A stretch of 32,595 nt of DNA from Phlegmacium glaucopus. Taxonomy: Eukaryota; Basidiomycota; Agaricomycetes; Agaricales; Cortinariaceae. Below the pieces are notes generated by a model that saw only the letters and a list, made by a program, of their open reading frames with translations, did not search any database and was not told where the DNA came from. The stretch covers positions 267,440 through 300,034 of the forward strand of contig MU130553.1 of assembly GCA_015039465.1 (NCBI GenBank). The letters are read 5' to 3'. Shown here piece by piece: positions 10,514 to 22,107 of the stretch. Positions within the stretch are counted from its first letter, which is position 1, and every line of letters begins with the position of its first letter. Position numbers and translations under genes: made by a program.

Positions 10514-10716
10514 AGTACTGGTACTAGTGAAAAAGAAAGGCTGTGTGTGACACTGTGACATCGGCGACACCAGGGCCAGTGTAATACTCGCACCTTGTTC
10601 CGCAACCACGACCCTCGAGCTGAACGACCCAGACGTCGTCCAGCCTGATTCTACTTTTTTAAAATCACTCTAATCTTGTATTAACCGTTGCTGCTGCTGC
10701 TGCTGCTGCTTTCCCC
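10514..10716. promoter_or_regulatory. Bidirectional promoter between sof1 and the RING gene
   Basis: Only 203 bp separate the two start codons, so both promoters and 5' UTRs must lie here. A CTG microsatellite sits at 10691-10710, just before the RING-gene ATG. I see no obvious TATA box. Confidence 0.6.
10691..10710. repeat. (CTG)n microsatellite
   Basis: Six complete CTG units plus CT, preceded by TTG, end seven bases before the ATG at 10717. It is therefore probably in the 5' UTR of the RING gene. Confidence 0.85.
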
Positions 10717-13700
10717 ATGGGACAGTCTTCCTCCAAGCGTCAGGATACATCGTTATCATCGGATTCAACAGACACAACTTCTTCCCCAAACCCTGTCGCT
10801 GGCGCCAGTACTGATCTTCATCCAGACTCTGCTCGCGATTCAGGAGATGATTCATCATCGTCTCAACCAGAATCACCAAGATCCCCTTCCATTCGTAAAA
10901 GTATCCTCAATTTTGTGAAGCCCAGCAATATTCGCAGTCGTGTTAATAGTATAGCTTCTCACCCCGGAGATGTAAGGCGCTCATGGCGCAATTCCATGCG
11001 TCGACCAAAGGACTCTCCGCCCGCTTCATCATCGGTTAGTTCAACAGCAGGTCCTTCCACCACCTCGCTGTCACCGACGGACAAAGGGAAAAATCCAGAG
11101 AGAAACGATTCAGACGATAGCGATCTTGGAGATGTGCCTACTCCAGTCGACCTAGATGTTCCAATTGAAGAACTTCCATCACCCATCCCTCTTCTCGCCT
11201 CCGATATGCCACACGATATCCAGACCACTCCTGAAATTTTGGCTACTACAGAGAGTCTGGAGCCCATTGCCGCCTCTCCAGTGGACGATGAAACAAATAC
11301 ACTTTACGTCTCGGACACTGGTGAACCAGAACCAGAACCAGAGTATCAGCCTCCTGTCTACCACCAAGAAGGCCCCGAGCCTCTCGTAGCTCCTCTACCA
11401 CAACCCTCGTTCCCCCCTCAGCCTACTCCTCGACAGTTTCCTCCCCCGGGAACCTTGGTGGTCGTTCAAGGCATCGTTCACACTACAGATGTATCACGAA
11501 ACAATAGTCCAGGCACCGACTCGAATTCTACCTCTACTTCCACGCTACGCCCGGTTCCAACGATGTCGGAGACTAGTACTGAATCGGGCACGAGTCGAAC
11601 CAGAAATAGACTTTCAGCACTACTTCGACCTCGATCGACATCTTCACGTCCTTCGTCAACCATCAACGATTCTGTTCCCTCAGTGACCATCACCCCTCCA
11701 GCTGAACCCCATTCGCCTCTATCATCAAGTGCAGAGCCAGAAGTGTCAGAAGAGCCCACCAACCAGCTAGCAGATGCACTACAAGATCAACCTCCTCTTG
11801 AAGATCCACCGCCGTTGCCTACAGAGCATCAGCATCAGACACCGTCTATCTCATCCAGCAGTATTGATGTTTTGGGTACACTGCTCAGGTATATCCTATT
11901 TCTCGCTATACGAAACGCTCTCTAATATACTCTTTTATCTCGTTCTAGTGTTGCTGCAGCCGCAACAGCCGCCTCTCTCTTGACAGGCTCATCAGAACCT
12001 ATCTTATCCTCGGGTCTTGCCCCACCTAATCCTTCCATCCCATCAACCAACAACAACGTTCCACCAATCCCTAATACTCCACTAGCAGACATATCCGCTG
12101 CAGGAAGAGCTGAGCGAATGCGGCATGCATGGGGTACGATTCGCGAACGTCTCGGTTTACGCCCTTCCGCTCCTTCCGAGCAAGACACTAGAAATACCGA
12201 TGTCCCTGTAGTACCACCTACCACCACTACTACCCCCACCGACCCGGCCACTCCAATTTCTCTACCAGATACGCGGGAGTTAATGCTAGCAGAGATGACG
12301 AGGGCGTTCAATCTTGGATTCGGATTGAATGGGAACGGGTTGGGTGGAGGTCTGGCTGGCTCTGGAAACGGCAACAATGAAGCAGAGGGAGAATCAGCCG
12401 TCATGTCTGATGCAAACAACACCAACAGCAATCAAGAACCTACCGATTCTGGAACACCGCCTTTGGCAACATTGCCACCCGAAGGCAGTTTTGACCGATT
12501 CTTGATGGATTTACAAATCGATTTGCGGACTGCCTTGACTCAAGTTGAAGATCTGCCTCCTGCTCCTACTCATCCTCATCCTCAAGGTAGACAATCAACA
12601 GCTTCAGAACCTCAAGATACAGAAGCAGGAACCGAAAACACGAATGGAGCAGGGTCGTTTTCAGCATCGTCTGAAACTCAACACGGCGTTGATCAACATG
12701 AGGATCATCATCTACAAGGATCGCCTGAAGGTATACATGTTGTCAATATCGATTCTGACAGATCCTCAGTGCCTGATTTATCAGAAATCTATGATACAGA
12801 TTCTGAATTCGAAGACGCAGAAGAAGATCCTGATGATGATGGTACGTTTCATTTTCATTTCCTCTCCTTGGAAACTAAAACACTTTTCAGATTTCCATTC
12901 CACAAGACACGCTTCAAACCACAACCCCCCTCAAAGTCCAACTCTAGGTGCAGGTAGGATTGATGCATCTGGACGGATTAATTGGTGGAGGTTGTATCGA
13001 TTTCCTCCTGTCATGCCGCCACGCCTCGATATGGCCAATTTCCGACCAGCTCTACCCACGATGACGTCATCGACTGCGGCCACGACGGAACCTCCTTCAT
13101 CGTCAGACGCAGCTACCTCACCTTCACCAACTTCAACACCAACCCAGAACCAAGAACCACCGACCCAACAAGCGGTCGTACCCGTCATCGTCGTAGGATT
13201 ACAATCCGTCAACTCGGACTGGCGACCTGACATGCCATCACCTGACGAAAACGACATGGATATCTTCGGTCATCCTCACGGAGTAGGAGGTGCGGAGGCT
13301 GGTGGTGGTGGTGGTGGTGGTGGTAGTGGACATGAAACATTTGGGGAGGATGATGATTTTGATGGGTTCGGGAATTTCCAACAATCTGAACCTCTTCCTG
13401 ACGAAGCTGCTGGTGGTACTGCTGGTCGTGGGCGTGGGCTAAGAGGAGGACGAGGACGAGCTAGAGGCTGGCCATCTAGGGCTGCGAATGCGATTAGGAA
13501 TTTGAGACCTGGACGAAGACCTCCACCGCCCGGAACTCAACATTCAGTGACCACGCCTGGATCTAGAACTTTCTTGATTTATGTTATCGGAGGTATGTGT
13601 TTCTTTTTAACCTCTTTTATTATCTATCCGGTGCGAATCAAATTTGATTAACGAATTCTTTCTACATCGGTAGGATACTATCCTCCAGATCACACTATCG

Positions 13701-14290
13701 TCACAGGAGGGCCTAACAACCTCGATTCATTTGAGGCTTTATTGTACGTTCATTCCATTCTTCCATCCTTCATCTCATTTTTTACACCCACGCTAATTTT
13801 TCAATTTTCGATTGAGTAGGGAACTTGCAGACCTTCTCGGCCAAGTCAAACCGCCCACGGTCTCAAAAGATGATATCGAAAAATCAGGATTGGAGATCAT
13901 CAAGGCAGGTCGGTTGTCTCAAGATGAGAATGATGGAAAAGTATCTTCGAATTGTCTTGATCGGGTGCGTTGTGTTAAAACAGTTACTGACATTTGAGAA
14001 TATGTGGACGTTGATCACATTGTCTTTACCAGTGTCTTATATGTTTGGACGATTATCAACCGGAGGAGGATATTCGCATTATGTCATGTCGTCATGCTTT
14101 CCATAAAACCTGCGTCGATGAGTGGTTGCAGACTGGAAGGAATAATTGTCCTGCTTGCCGAACGACGGTACGAATAAAAAAATCTATTCAATAATGCTTT
14201 ATTTATCCCAAGAGTACTGACGTTGCTGTCTTTTTCATCTAGGGCGTGACACCTGGCATTGGCAGTTTCGTACCGCCACCTCGTACATAA
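10717..14290 (+). CDS. Large RING-H2 protein, probable E3 ubiquitin ligase, possible N-myristoylation
   Basis: Seven exons: 10717-11888, 11949-12841, 12891-13592, 13674-13743, 13820-13964, 14033-14167 and 14243-14290, giving 1054 residues. Introns are 49-81 nt and all phases agree. The N terminus MGQSSSKR matches the N-myristoylation consensus (Gly2, small residue at position 6). A long Ser/Pro/Thr-rich, probably disordered body follows, with acidic runs, a glycine tract and an RGRG-rich basic patch around residue 900. Near the C terminus a conserved-looking IYVIGGYYPPDH motif precedes a RING-H2 finger: Cys995, Cys998, Cys1013, His1015, His1018, Cys1021, Cys1033, Cys1036. This spacing binds two zinc ions and recruits E2 enzymes. 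The substrate is unknown. If myristoylated, the protein would sit on membranes. Confidence 0.9.
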
Positions 14291-14983
14291 AAACAAAAAA
14301 TTAGTCTTTTTGTCATTTTGTCCACGAACAAAAAAAAACGATTTCTCCTTCAAGTATATGGTCCAGCCGCTCCTTTCTTTTGTTCTCCGTACGACGTTCT
14401 TGCTATTCCGTTGCAACCATGGCGTCCTGTCCCGCTTATACTTAGTCTCAAAGTAATCCGCTCCACCACAACAACACTCCTTTGTTTTCTATTTCGTTTC
14501 TTTTTTCTCCCTCATGCCCCTCTTGTTGTCATTTGCTCAAGTCAATTTTCTTTTCTTTCTATTCCTGAGGGGTAGCATGTAGTCCAGAGGCATTCAAACT
14601 TTTGTGTAGTAGTACTTTGTTATTTCGAATTCAATTCTGATTACTGCCCCTTTCTTTTTTCTTCTTTTTATTAAATTTGGGTAACATTCATTATTTAAAT
14701 CTAGACCATAATAAAGTGATATGTTCCATGACATTGCGATTGAGGTTATCGATAACTTTAGCTAACTTTGGCAATGTTAATGAGGATCTGCGGCGTGCCG
14801 TGATTCAGCCACACTTCAAGAAACGTTATGTCTTTCGGCATGATTGATTTTGATTTTGATTTTGATTTGATTTTGCATTTTCAATTCATTCTCATTCTGA
14901 TTTTGATTTGAATTTTGAATTTCGAAAGAACATAAAGTCCAAGCCTGCCTAGCTTGCCTCTCTGCTTTAGACCACAAAATAAA
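14291..14983. other. Intergenic region between the RING gene and acr3
   Basis: T-rich 3' flank of the RING gene followed by the acr3 promoter. It contains a GATTTT simple repeat at 14845-14874 and similar GATTTT words to about 14920. No gene seen. Confidence 0.6.
14845..14874. repeat. GATTTT simple repeat
   Basis: Tandem GATTTT units with one GATTT variant, 110-140 bp upstream of the acr3 start codon. Confidence 0.8.
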
Positions 14984-16444
14984 ATGGAAGACCCAAAAGA
15001 AAGAACCGCAGTGCCCGAAAACTCTACTATAATAAATGATATGGCCATTGACATCACTCGTACGTCTTCTTCATCGAGTATTTCAGAGACACCCTTCTAA
15101 CCGAAGTTTATGGTACTTGAAGCTCCAACATCGAGCCCATTCAAAGAATTAAGCATACTCGACCGACTACTCACACCATTTGTGTTCATCGCAATGGTTG
15201 TGGGAATTGTTATCGGGGAATTCGTTCCCAGCGTCCAAAGCGCACTGAATACCGCCAAATTCAATGGTGTATCTATCCGTGCGCCATTTTCCCCATTATT
15301 TTTTGACGATAACGGGTTTAGTAAAACTTCTCTCAAATTTATTCTAGCTATCGCCATTGGCTTGATAGTCATGATGTGGCCCGTTTTAACCAAAGTCCAA
15401 TACGAGAAACTTCCACATATTTTCTCAACTTCAAGAATTTGGACTCACATCGGGATATCCATATTTCTAAACTGGATCATTGGGCCCTTTGTCATGCTTG
15501 CGCTGGCATGGGCAACCCTTCCGGACCTGCCTAACTACCGTGCAGGCGTCATTATGGTAGGACTCGCGCGTTGTATCGCGATGGTCATGATATGGAACGA
15601 CCTCGCTCGAGGAGATGCGCAATATGGCGCCATCCTCATCGTCATTAACGCCGTCCTTCAAATTGTCTTATTCTCTCCTTTAGCCGTTTTGTTTCTCAAC
15701 GTTATTAGTGGTAATGGACAAGCGGTGGTTCACGTTGCTTATGGTAATGTGGCCATATCCGTGTTGATTGTAGGTGAACCATTCTTATATACACCATACG
15801 TTCATCCTTGACGCTTTGCGCGGCTCTAGTACCTTGGAATACCACTAGTTGCTGGTATTATCACGCGTTATGGAGTCATCTTTCTAATAAACAAACAATT
15901 CTTCGAGCGCCGATTCCTACCGTTATTTTCTCCGCTTGCGATGATCGGATTACTGTACACCATCCTCGTTCTCTTTGCCTATCAAGGCCATAGCATCATT
16001 CATAACTTGGGCCCGGTTTTTCGTGTGTTCGTTCCTCAGATTCTCTATTTCGTCATCATGTGGAACTCGACATTTTTCTTCATATTCTATCTCTCTCGGA
16101 AAGAAGGATTGTCAACCTCAGGTCCTCGAAAATTCGGGTACGAGATGGCCGTCGTTCAGGCTTTCACGGCAGCTAGTAATAATTTTGTACGTTTTGGCAA
16201 TATTCCATTTTCTTCCCACCCGCCTTATGATAACGGAATGCGTTAGGAACTTGCTATTGCCGTAACCATCGCGGTTTATGGCGTTGACTCGGAGCAGGCA
16301 TTAGCGGCAACGATAGGACCGCTCACCGAAGTTCCAGTTTTACTTGGTCTTACTTGGGTTGCCCTTTATCTACGACATCGATTGGATTGGGACGGCTCGA
16401 AGAGGACGAACGGCACCAGAGACAACCATAATAATGATGTATAA
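14984..16444 (+). CDS. acr3: ACR3-type arsenite efflux permease
   Basis: Four exons: 14984-15059, 15123-15769, 15830-16186 and 16247-16444, with introns of 63, 60 and 60 nt and consistent phases, giving 425 residues. ACR3 permeases are plasma-membrane carriers, with about ten membrane helices, that export arsenite. The family signature GLARCIAMV is present with the conserved cysteine at residue 176, followed by the WNDLARGD motif. Later come [12 protein letters not shown] and, across the last intron, NNFELAIAV with the conserved glutamate at residue 361, then GPLTEVPVL. The short cytosolic N terminus is in exon 1. A later ATG at 15110 is open but lies inside intron 1. No arsenate reductase or other arsenic gene is visible nearby. 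Confidence 0.94.
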
Positions 16445-18235
16445 TACTTCTACAATGCTGATATATGGATTATGCATTTCACCCATGCTTCCTTACCCAT
16501 CCCTTCCTTATCTATAATTATTCATTCTCCACACTATTATCCATTGAACCTTCCATTATCCGTCCCTTATTAATTATCTATGTCATTGACTGTCAATTGA
16601 ATATGATATATTACATAACCTACTTCTGGGAAAATATTATGACTTTTTTGCATTGTGGCTCACTTTTGAGGTCATTTTATGGCCTCTCTGTGATGAGGTT
16701 CGGTTGGGGTTTGGTTAGGGTCCAAACGGAAAATCCGAAGAAACAGTCGTGAGGTTGAGTGCGATACATAGATCCAGAGTGTAAACATTGCCTAGAGACA
16801 GCATCTAGCCAACTCAGATAAAATTCTAGCTATTATCAACATGGTATGCATGGCCGCAAAATAGATCGCAGGGACAAGGAAGGTTGTGGGAATCTTTTCA
16901 TCCCCCGCATCAGTAAAGAGTTTCCGTCCGACATACTTATAAGGACCGGTGTCACCTTGTCAACCCTTTTAATCAACTTGTATAGATCAGCGTGGCTGGT
17001 GACGACCAGATCTACATAGACATTTAACCTACTGGACCTACAGCTAACATGAAAATGAAAATTACTAGACATTCCCGGGAAAAGAGAGAAAGCCGTGGCG
17101 AGCGTGCATTGTGCGTGTGTAAGTATACCTCCCACTTTGGTATCTACTTTACATTTCCGGTAAAACACACTACTTCAAGCACCATACCTATAACTTATAA
17201 GAAACACCAAAGGGTTAAAAGCTTCAGATCCTGCTCAAGCATTGCATATATGGCGGGTTCCTCACGCCTTGTCTGTCCCGTCTATCTCACCTTCCCTCAC
17301 AACCCATGAAATTTTGGCGGGTATTGGGAGCTTCAGGTCCCTTTTATAGGAGTTCTAACTATGTAATGCCTCATGCCTTGTCCTAGGTTCGGAGTAAGCC
17401 GCGGCGAGTGCCTCTATTTGCACTACCAAAGCGATGCAAGCAAATACCGGCGGAGGAAGGCCGAACCTAGTAACCTGCCACGACATCGGGACATGTTGGC
17501 TTGCAGGCAGTGCGCTTCTCCAATAGAATTTCTATGCACCCAGCGTTACTCTTGCTTATTGGCGCTAGAAATCAGTGTTGACAGTCTCTGGGCAGGTTGT
17601 TCTGTTTCATCTTTATATCATACAGCGACCTGGACATCACTAAAGTTATCAACCAGCACTGTTCTGAAGTCCCTCAGAGCGCCCATATTTAATAGTCAAG
17701 TATGTTGTTTCTTCTCCAAATTCTCAACCTCTTCTGATCGCTTCCCCTCTCTTCATTTTTTGCTTCAATTGATATCAATATAGGCGTCGTTGCCCTTCAT
17801 GTCATGTCACCTTCACGACGTGAGGTGATCTTCATTTCATTTCATTATTTTATCTGTGTTTTCAAAAGCGACTTCGTACGTATATGGCATATCGGATAAG
17901 AATCAAGACACAATCAAGAACTTTAGGCACTTATGTTGCTACAGCGACATGTCGTCGTTGAAATATCGTTATCCAGTCGACATTCGACATTCGAACTATC
18001 CCAAATTAGGAGAATTGTCATCATCATTATGCCTCAAATGTCCGTTCATCAACCCCTCTGCTTCTGGTTTTTCATTTCCAGTTTCGAGAATCCCACCTTT
18101 TGTCCACTGATGACGACCAGGAATAAATATAACACTCAAATGGAATATATGAACTCTCTTCCTCCTGAATCTCTGTGTTTATCGGCTCCTTTCTTTTTCC
18201 CTTTCTCCAACGTTTTTTGTCGATCCTACTAGGCC
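16445..18235. other. 1.8-kb interval without a supported gene
   Basis: Several open frames of 80-136 codons occur, for example at 17373-17783, but none has a recognisable motif or joins into a plausible spliced product. The last few hundred bases, with pyrimidine-rich tracts and an AATAAATATAAC word near 18121, are the likely promoter of the downstream gene. Confidence 0.5.
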
Positions 18236-19696
18236 ATGCTCAACACGCCAGATTCTTTTCTCCCCAACTGTCATGACTCCGAATACCCTTCTCAGTGCAG
18301 ACTACAGCGTCTCTTCAATCCTCGATCCACATCCACATATGGGTCGGCTCCTCCACGCGGACGCGACTCTGAGCCATGCTTTCCTTGTTTGAGGTCAAAT
18401 AAATCATTTAATGCCTACCAACGCTTGCCTTCCTCAGGATCAAACCTCTCGGAGCTGGGGAGTTATAAGGTAAATATATATTCTCCCCCGAAGACTTTTC
18501 ATCTTATTTCACGCGCGTTGAAGGCACAGCTGCCAGTAGTGAATGGTCCTAGAGCCTATCGTAGACCACCCTGCGACCGAATTGCGACGATGTCCTGTAC
18601 GGAATTCAACCCAGTATCAAGGACACATATCCCAGCTGTGAGGAATAGCGCTCCTCCTGTGGTACCCGCATCCCACCGAATGCCGGAGCCCTACCTAGGC
18701 GGCCGCTCGTTATCACCATCCTTTCTAGATCTTACAGATTCACCGGAATATCCCTCTCCGCCGTCTACCCCCGTCCCAACAATTATCCCTACATCCCGTG
18801 TCAAACGGAAAACGAAACCGCCTCCTTTGATTCTTAGGCAATCCTTTCATTCCACTCGTTCACTATCTCCGACCTTACCCACTCCAAACGATGCTAAGGC
18901 AGCACTTCTAACGCCGATGACTCCATTCACTCCCATTTCTCCGCGATCCCGGATGCCATCCGAGAAGGAACAGTTACGCCGTCGATTACTCAAACTTCAG
19001 CGTACGTTAGGCGAGCAAATTACTCCTGGGTTGGTCGTTCGACAGAAGCCTGGGACTGAAACTACGACTGGCCCGCTGGAAAACGCTAAGGAAGAGAACA
19101 CCCTCAAGCCCCATCGACGAGGAGGTGACTTTTTGAATGCAACTTCCAATCATTTCCCAACAAGGTCTACACTGTGCGCTCCTGCCGCCCGAGATTCTAC
19201 CTTTTTGAACAACCTGCCCTTTACACATAAGAGAAATAGTAGCGCCCCAGTACCTCCTTCCCCCAGCGTTTATTCTCAGCAAAGTTTCCTCCCCGAGACC
19301 GTTGCTTTGTCGCCAATGACGCTGACGGCATTCGCTGGATCTGCTACATCACGAAGTGTTATTTCCACAACCCCGTCTCTCGATTTCGTGCTCGGTTACG
19401 ATGTTCAGGGCTCGTCATCTGAAGACGAAGAAGACGAAGACGATGATACCCCACCAGTTTCTCTTTTCGATGACTCATACCCTTCTCCTGTACAGTCTGA
19501 CTACAGCAGCTCTCATGCCGATGAAGTAAAGACTATCCCTGACAATATGCCATACCTGCCTTTGAATCGGACTACAACACTCCCTACTATGCCAAATACG
19601 CCTGGCATTAAGCGAAAAGAGCGTAGACACGGCTGGAGTGGTGAATGGAATCAACCCCATATTCGAGACGTTATCGAGAAATTGCGCATCTTATAA
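18236..19696 (+). CDS. Ser/Pro-rich protein of unknown function
   Basis: A single open frame of 486 residues with no stop. A likely 60-nt intron lies inside it, 18470-18529 (GTAAAT to CACAG), without breaking the frame; if spliced, the protein has 466 residues. The sequence is rich in Ser, Pro and Thr, with SP and TP dipeptides typical of kinase targets (SPPSTPVPT, TPMTPFTPISPRS). A probable helix around residues 240-262 (KEQLRRRLLKLQRTLGEQ) follows. There is an acidic run, SSSEDEEDEDDD, near residue 400. The C terminus, RRHGWSGEWNQPHIRDVIEKLR, is the best candidate for a conserved functional motif. There is no signal peptide or membrane segment. Later methionines are possible starts because the first 120 residues look less constrained. 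Confidence 0.75.
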   Translation: MLNTPDSFLPNCHDSEYPSQCRLQRLFNPRSTSTYGSAPPRGRDSEPCFPCLRSNKSFNAYQRLPSSGSNLSELGSYKVNIYSPPKTFHLISRALKAQLPVVNGPRAYRRPPCDRIATMSCTEFNPVSRTHIPAVRNSAPPVVPASHRMPEPYLGGRSLSPSFLDLTDSPEYPSPPSTPVPTIIPTSRVKRKTKPPPLILRQSFHSTRSLSPTLPTPNDAKAALLTPMTPFTPISPRSRMPSEKEQLRRRLLKLQRTLGEQITPGLVVRQKPGTETTTGPLENAKEENTLKPHRRGGDFLNATSNHFPTRSTLCAPAARDSTFLNNLPFTHKRNSSAPVPPSPSVYSQQSFLPETVALSPMTLTAFAGSATSRSVISTTPSLDFVLGYDVQGSSSEDEEDEDDDTPPVSLFDDSYPSPVQSDYSSSHADEVKTIPDNMPYLPLNRTTTLPTMPNTPGIKRKERRHGWSGEWNQPHIRDVIEKLRIL

Positions 19697-20046
19697 TAAT
19701 CGAACCATTTCGCTCTTTGATTTTTTTTCTTTGTGCTACTACCACTTTCATTTTTTAACAAAAATGGAACATAAAACATTTTCACCCCTACTATTTTAAT
19801 TTCAATTGGCCCCAAGCTTTTTTTAAAAATAATTCCAGGAATAACTTGCATTACCATTCCTTTATACCAACTTGCAATTTTTTTGACACATACATGCACA
19901 CAGATTTCTCAATCCTAGTGGTTGATTCATTGCGGATTCGGAGCGTAGAAAGGATCAGATTGGGGAATGGCACACGACCCGCGATCGCGCGACCGGTAGG
20001 ACACAACAAGACAGGTCAAACAAAAATTTCAGTCCGACTTGCATCC
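19697..20046. other. Convergent 3' region
   Basis: About 350 bp between the stops of two convergent genes. T-rich immediately after 19696. No gene or clear terminator structure seen. Confidence 0.6.
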
Positions 20047-22107
20047 CTACATGTCCAAGCCAATAACGTGTGAGGCATAGGGATAGACAACTTCCCAAGA
20101 CAAAAGGAGATTCAATGTTCCTTGAGCCGGAATATTGCAAACCCAACTAAACTCCCCATCCTTGCCAAGTAAACTCGGGTCAATATCCGGCTCATCGGCG
20201 TCTTTCCACTGAGCGACTGCCTGACTGCCAATCGTGACTGCTTTAGGAACAGAATAAAGACCTTTCTTGTTCGGTTGTGGAAGGACGAGAGGCGGATTTG
20301 CCATGTTGACAATTATTTTCGAGTTGTCAGATACGGGAATTTGGTCCAGAATTTTGAGACCAGTTATTGATACTGGTTTGGTGTTATAGATCGATATACG
20401 TTGCTCGAAAACGTAGCTGGTGGTTTTGCCAGTGAGGATCAGTCCTGAGCGACTCATTTTCTTCGTGCGTGGATGATATACGAGTCGGATTGTCAAGTCG
20501 AGTCTGACAAGAAACCATTATTATACTTGTGATAATGAAGCATCGTAATACATACCCTAATGGACAATCGAAACTCTCCTGGGGACTGACAACAGGAACG
20601 TCTGAGCGTGAAATGAAGCTGCCATCGACATAAACACTAGCAATGCCGCTTAAAAGCGTGTAGTCGGAGTCGTTTTTGATCTTAGCCTGCCAGTAGATCC
20701 CCCCTCAATCTCAATCGTATATTTAAGAAGTCAACGCTTACTCACCGTCAAATGGGCCTTTGTCTCCTTCTTGGGGATAGATATCCAGGACATCGAAGCA
20801 TTCAATGGCAGCTCAACGATTGTGACGTTATGAGAATCATTATCGCTCGGAATGGATATCAAGCCCGGTACGGAAAAGCTTGCGTTTATATCACCTTTTG
20901 AAGATACGAGAAAATCGCGGTTGATAATTGGTACACTTGTCGTAGAACTATCTTCATCACATCCGCCGATCAAGGCAAAAGCCGCGGAAGAAGATGGTAT
21001 GGGAGACCGACGACGCCGTCTAGGCGGGGAACGCGAGCTTGAGCTCGACCTCGAACTAGCCACAATCACTGGCATCGGCATTGACATAGAGTACGGGTAT
21101 ATGATAGGTGGCCGATAGGTTGAAAGCGTCCAAGGCGCAAGTTCGGGAATACTAAGCCCAAAAGTTGGTATAGCTGTTTCGAGAGTTAGAGAGACATCAT
21201 CCCAAGCCTGTGCTCATGAGGTATGGATGAATATATGTCTGAGTAAGAGGCCTGAGGAGGTAGCATACCTCTCCGGTGCTTTGAAGAATGGCTGCTTTAT
21301 AAATCAGACTGACCGCTTTTTCTTTGGTGTCCATTTTGACGTATATGTCGTACGTTGCAGTCCAGGTTGCGTTGGATACGCCTAAATGGAATTTCAAGTC
21401 ATTTGTCGAATAATATTATTATAAAAGCGTTCGCACCATATATGAGGACCATGTCCACATCGATATCTTTTTCCGTCACAATCGTAATTGACGCGCATTT
21501 CCCGAGCTGCCCGTGTTTTTTGCCTTTCACCTCATCATCCAGCGTTTGACACTCATCTTTGATCTGTTGTTGTAAAACCTCCAATTTTTCCTCCAGATTC
21601 AGCAACTTATCGTCCACCTCCCCATGAACAGATTCAAGTTGTTTCGTGGTCTCGACAAGCTCAATGGCGTCCACCTGATCGACGGTAAGGCTGTTGTAGA
21701 AAGAGCTGATAGCCTTGATAGCTTTTATTTTCCTATCCAATGCTTTTTGAACGCGAGATTCCTCCTTACGCAAGTCTTTTAGCTTCGCCGAGGATTTGAC
21801 AGTTGGGGCTGGCGCCTTTGAAATTGCAACTTCGTGGATTGTGCAAGCGCCACGTCCTTCGACTCTGTAATGAACCCAAATGTTCTATTTCAAGAGCGAA
21901 TAGTATAATGCAGATGATACACACGGACCTCAAAGAATCCTGTACCAATGTATTTGGTAGATCGGAAATAACGACTTTGTTGTCTCCTGCCTTCAACTTC
22001 ACCTTATAAACACGCGTGATTTCTGCCAATCCCGAGTACAAGCTAACATGTGTGATCTTGCTGTCATGAATCGAGGAGACTTCGACTACACTTGTGGTAT
22101 CAGGCAT
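20047..22107 (-). CDS. DUF4140/DUF4139 (mucoidy inhibitor A-like) protein
   Basis: Six exons: 22107-21929, 21864-21437, 21381-21269, 21207-20746, 20686-20556 and 20503-20047, giving 589 residues with introns of 52-64 nt and consistent phases. The N-terminal DUF4140 region includes YSGLAEITRVYKVKLKAG and ISDLPNTL. A predicted coiled coil runs from about residue 95 to 190. The DUF4139 region includes ATWTATYDIYVK, STGEAWDDVSLTLETA and the C-terminal LLSWEVVYP. A Ser/Arg-rich insert with RRRRR near residue 305 interrupts it. The family is widespread in fungi and bacteria; its biochemical role is not established. The start chosen is the ATG opening MPDTTSVVEV; an upstream in-frame ATG at 22230 would add 41 atypical residues. 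Probably soluble. Confidence 0.92.

Noticed and set aside
10670..10879. Polyglutamine protein on the minus strand from the CTG repeat
   Set aside because: The frame arises from the microsatellite and the antisense of the RING exon. No other support.
12545..13651. 368-codon frame overlapping the RING gene in another frame
   Set aside because: Its first part is an out-of-frame shadow of exon 2. Only from exon 3 onward does it coincide with the true frame.
15110..15811. Single-exon reading of acr3 starting at the ATG at 15110 and ending after VGEPF
   Set aside because: The ATG lies inside a 63-nt intron and the tail after VLI is intron sequence. Splicing restores YLGIPLVAG and the rest of the permease.
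17373..17783. 136-codon open frame with several cysteines
   Set aside because: Cysteine spacing does not match a zinc finger, the composition is irregular, and I found no splicing partners.
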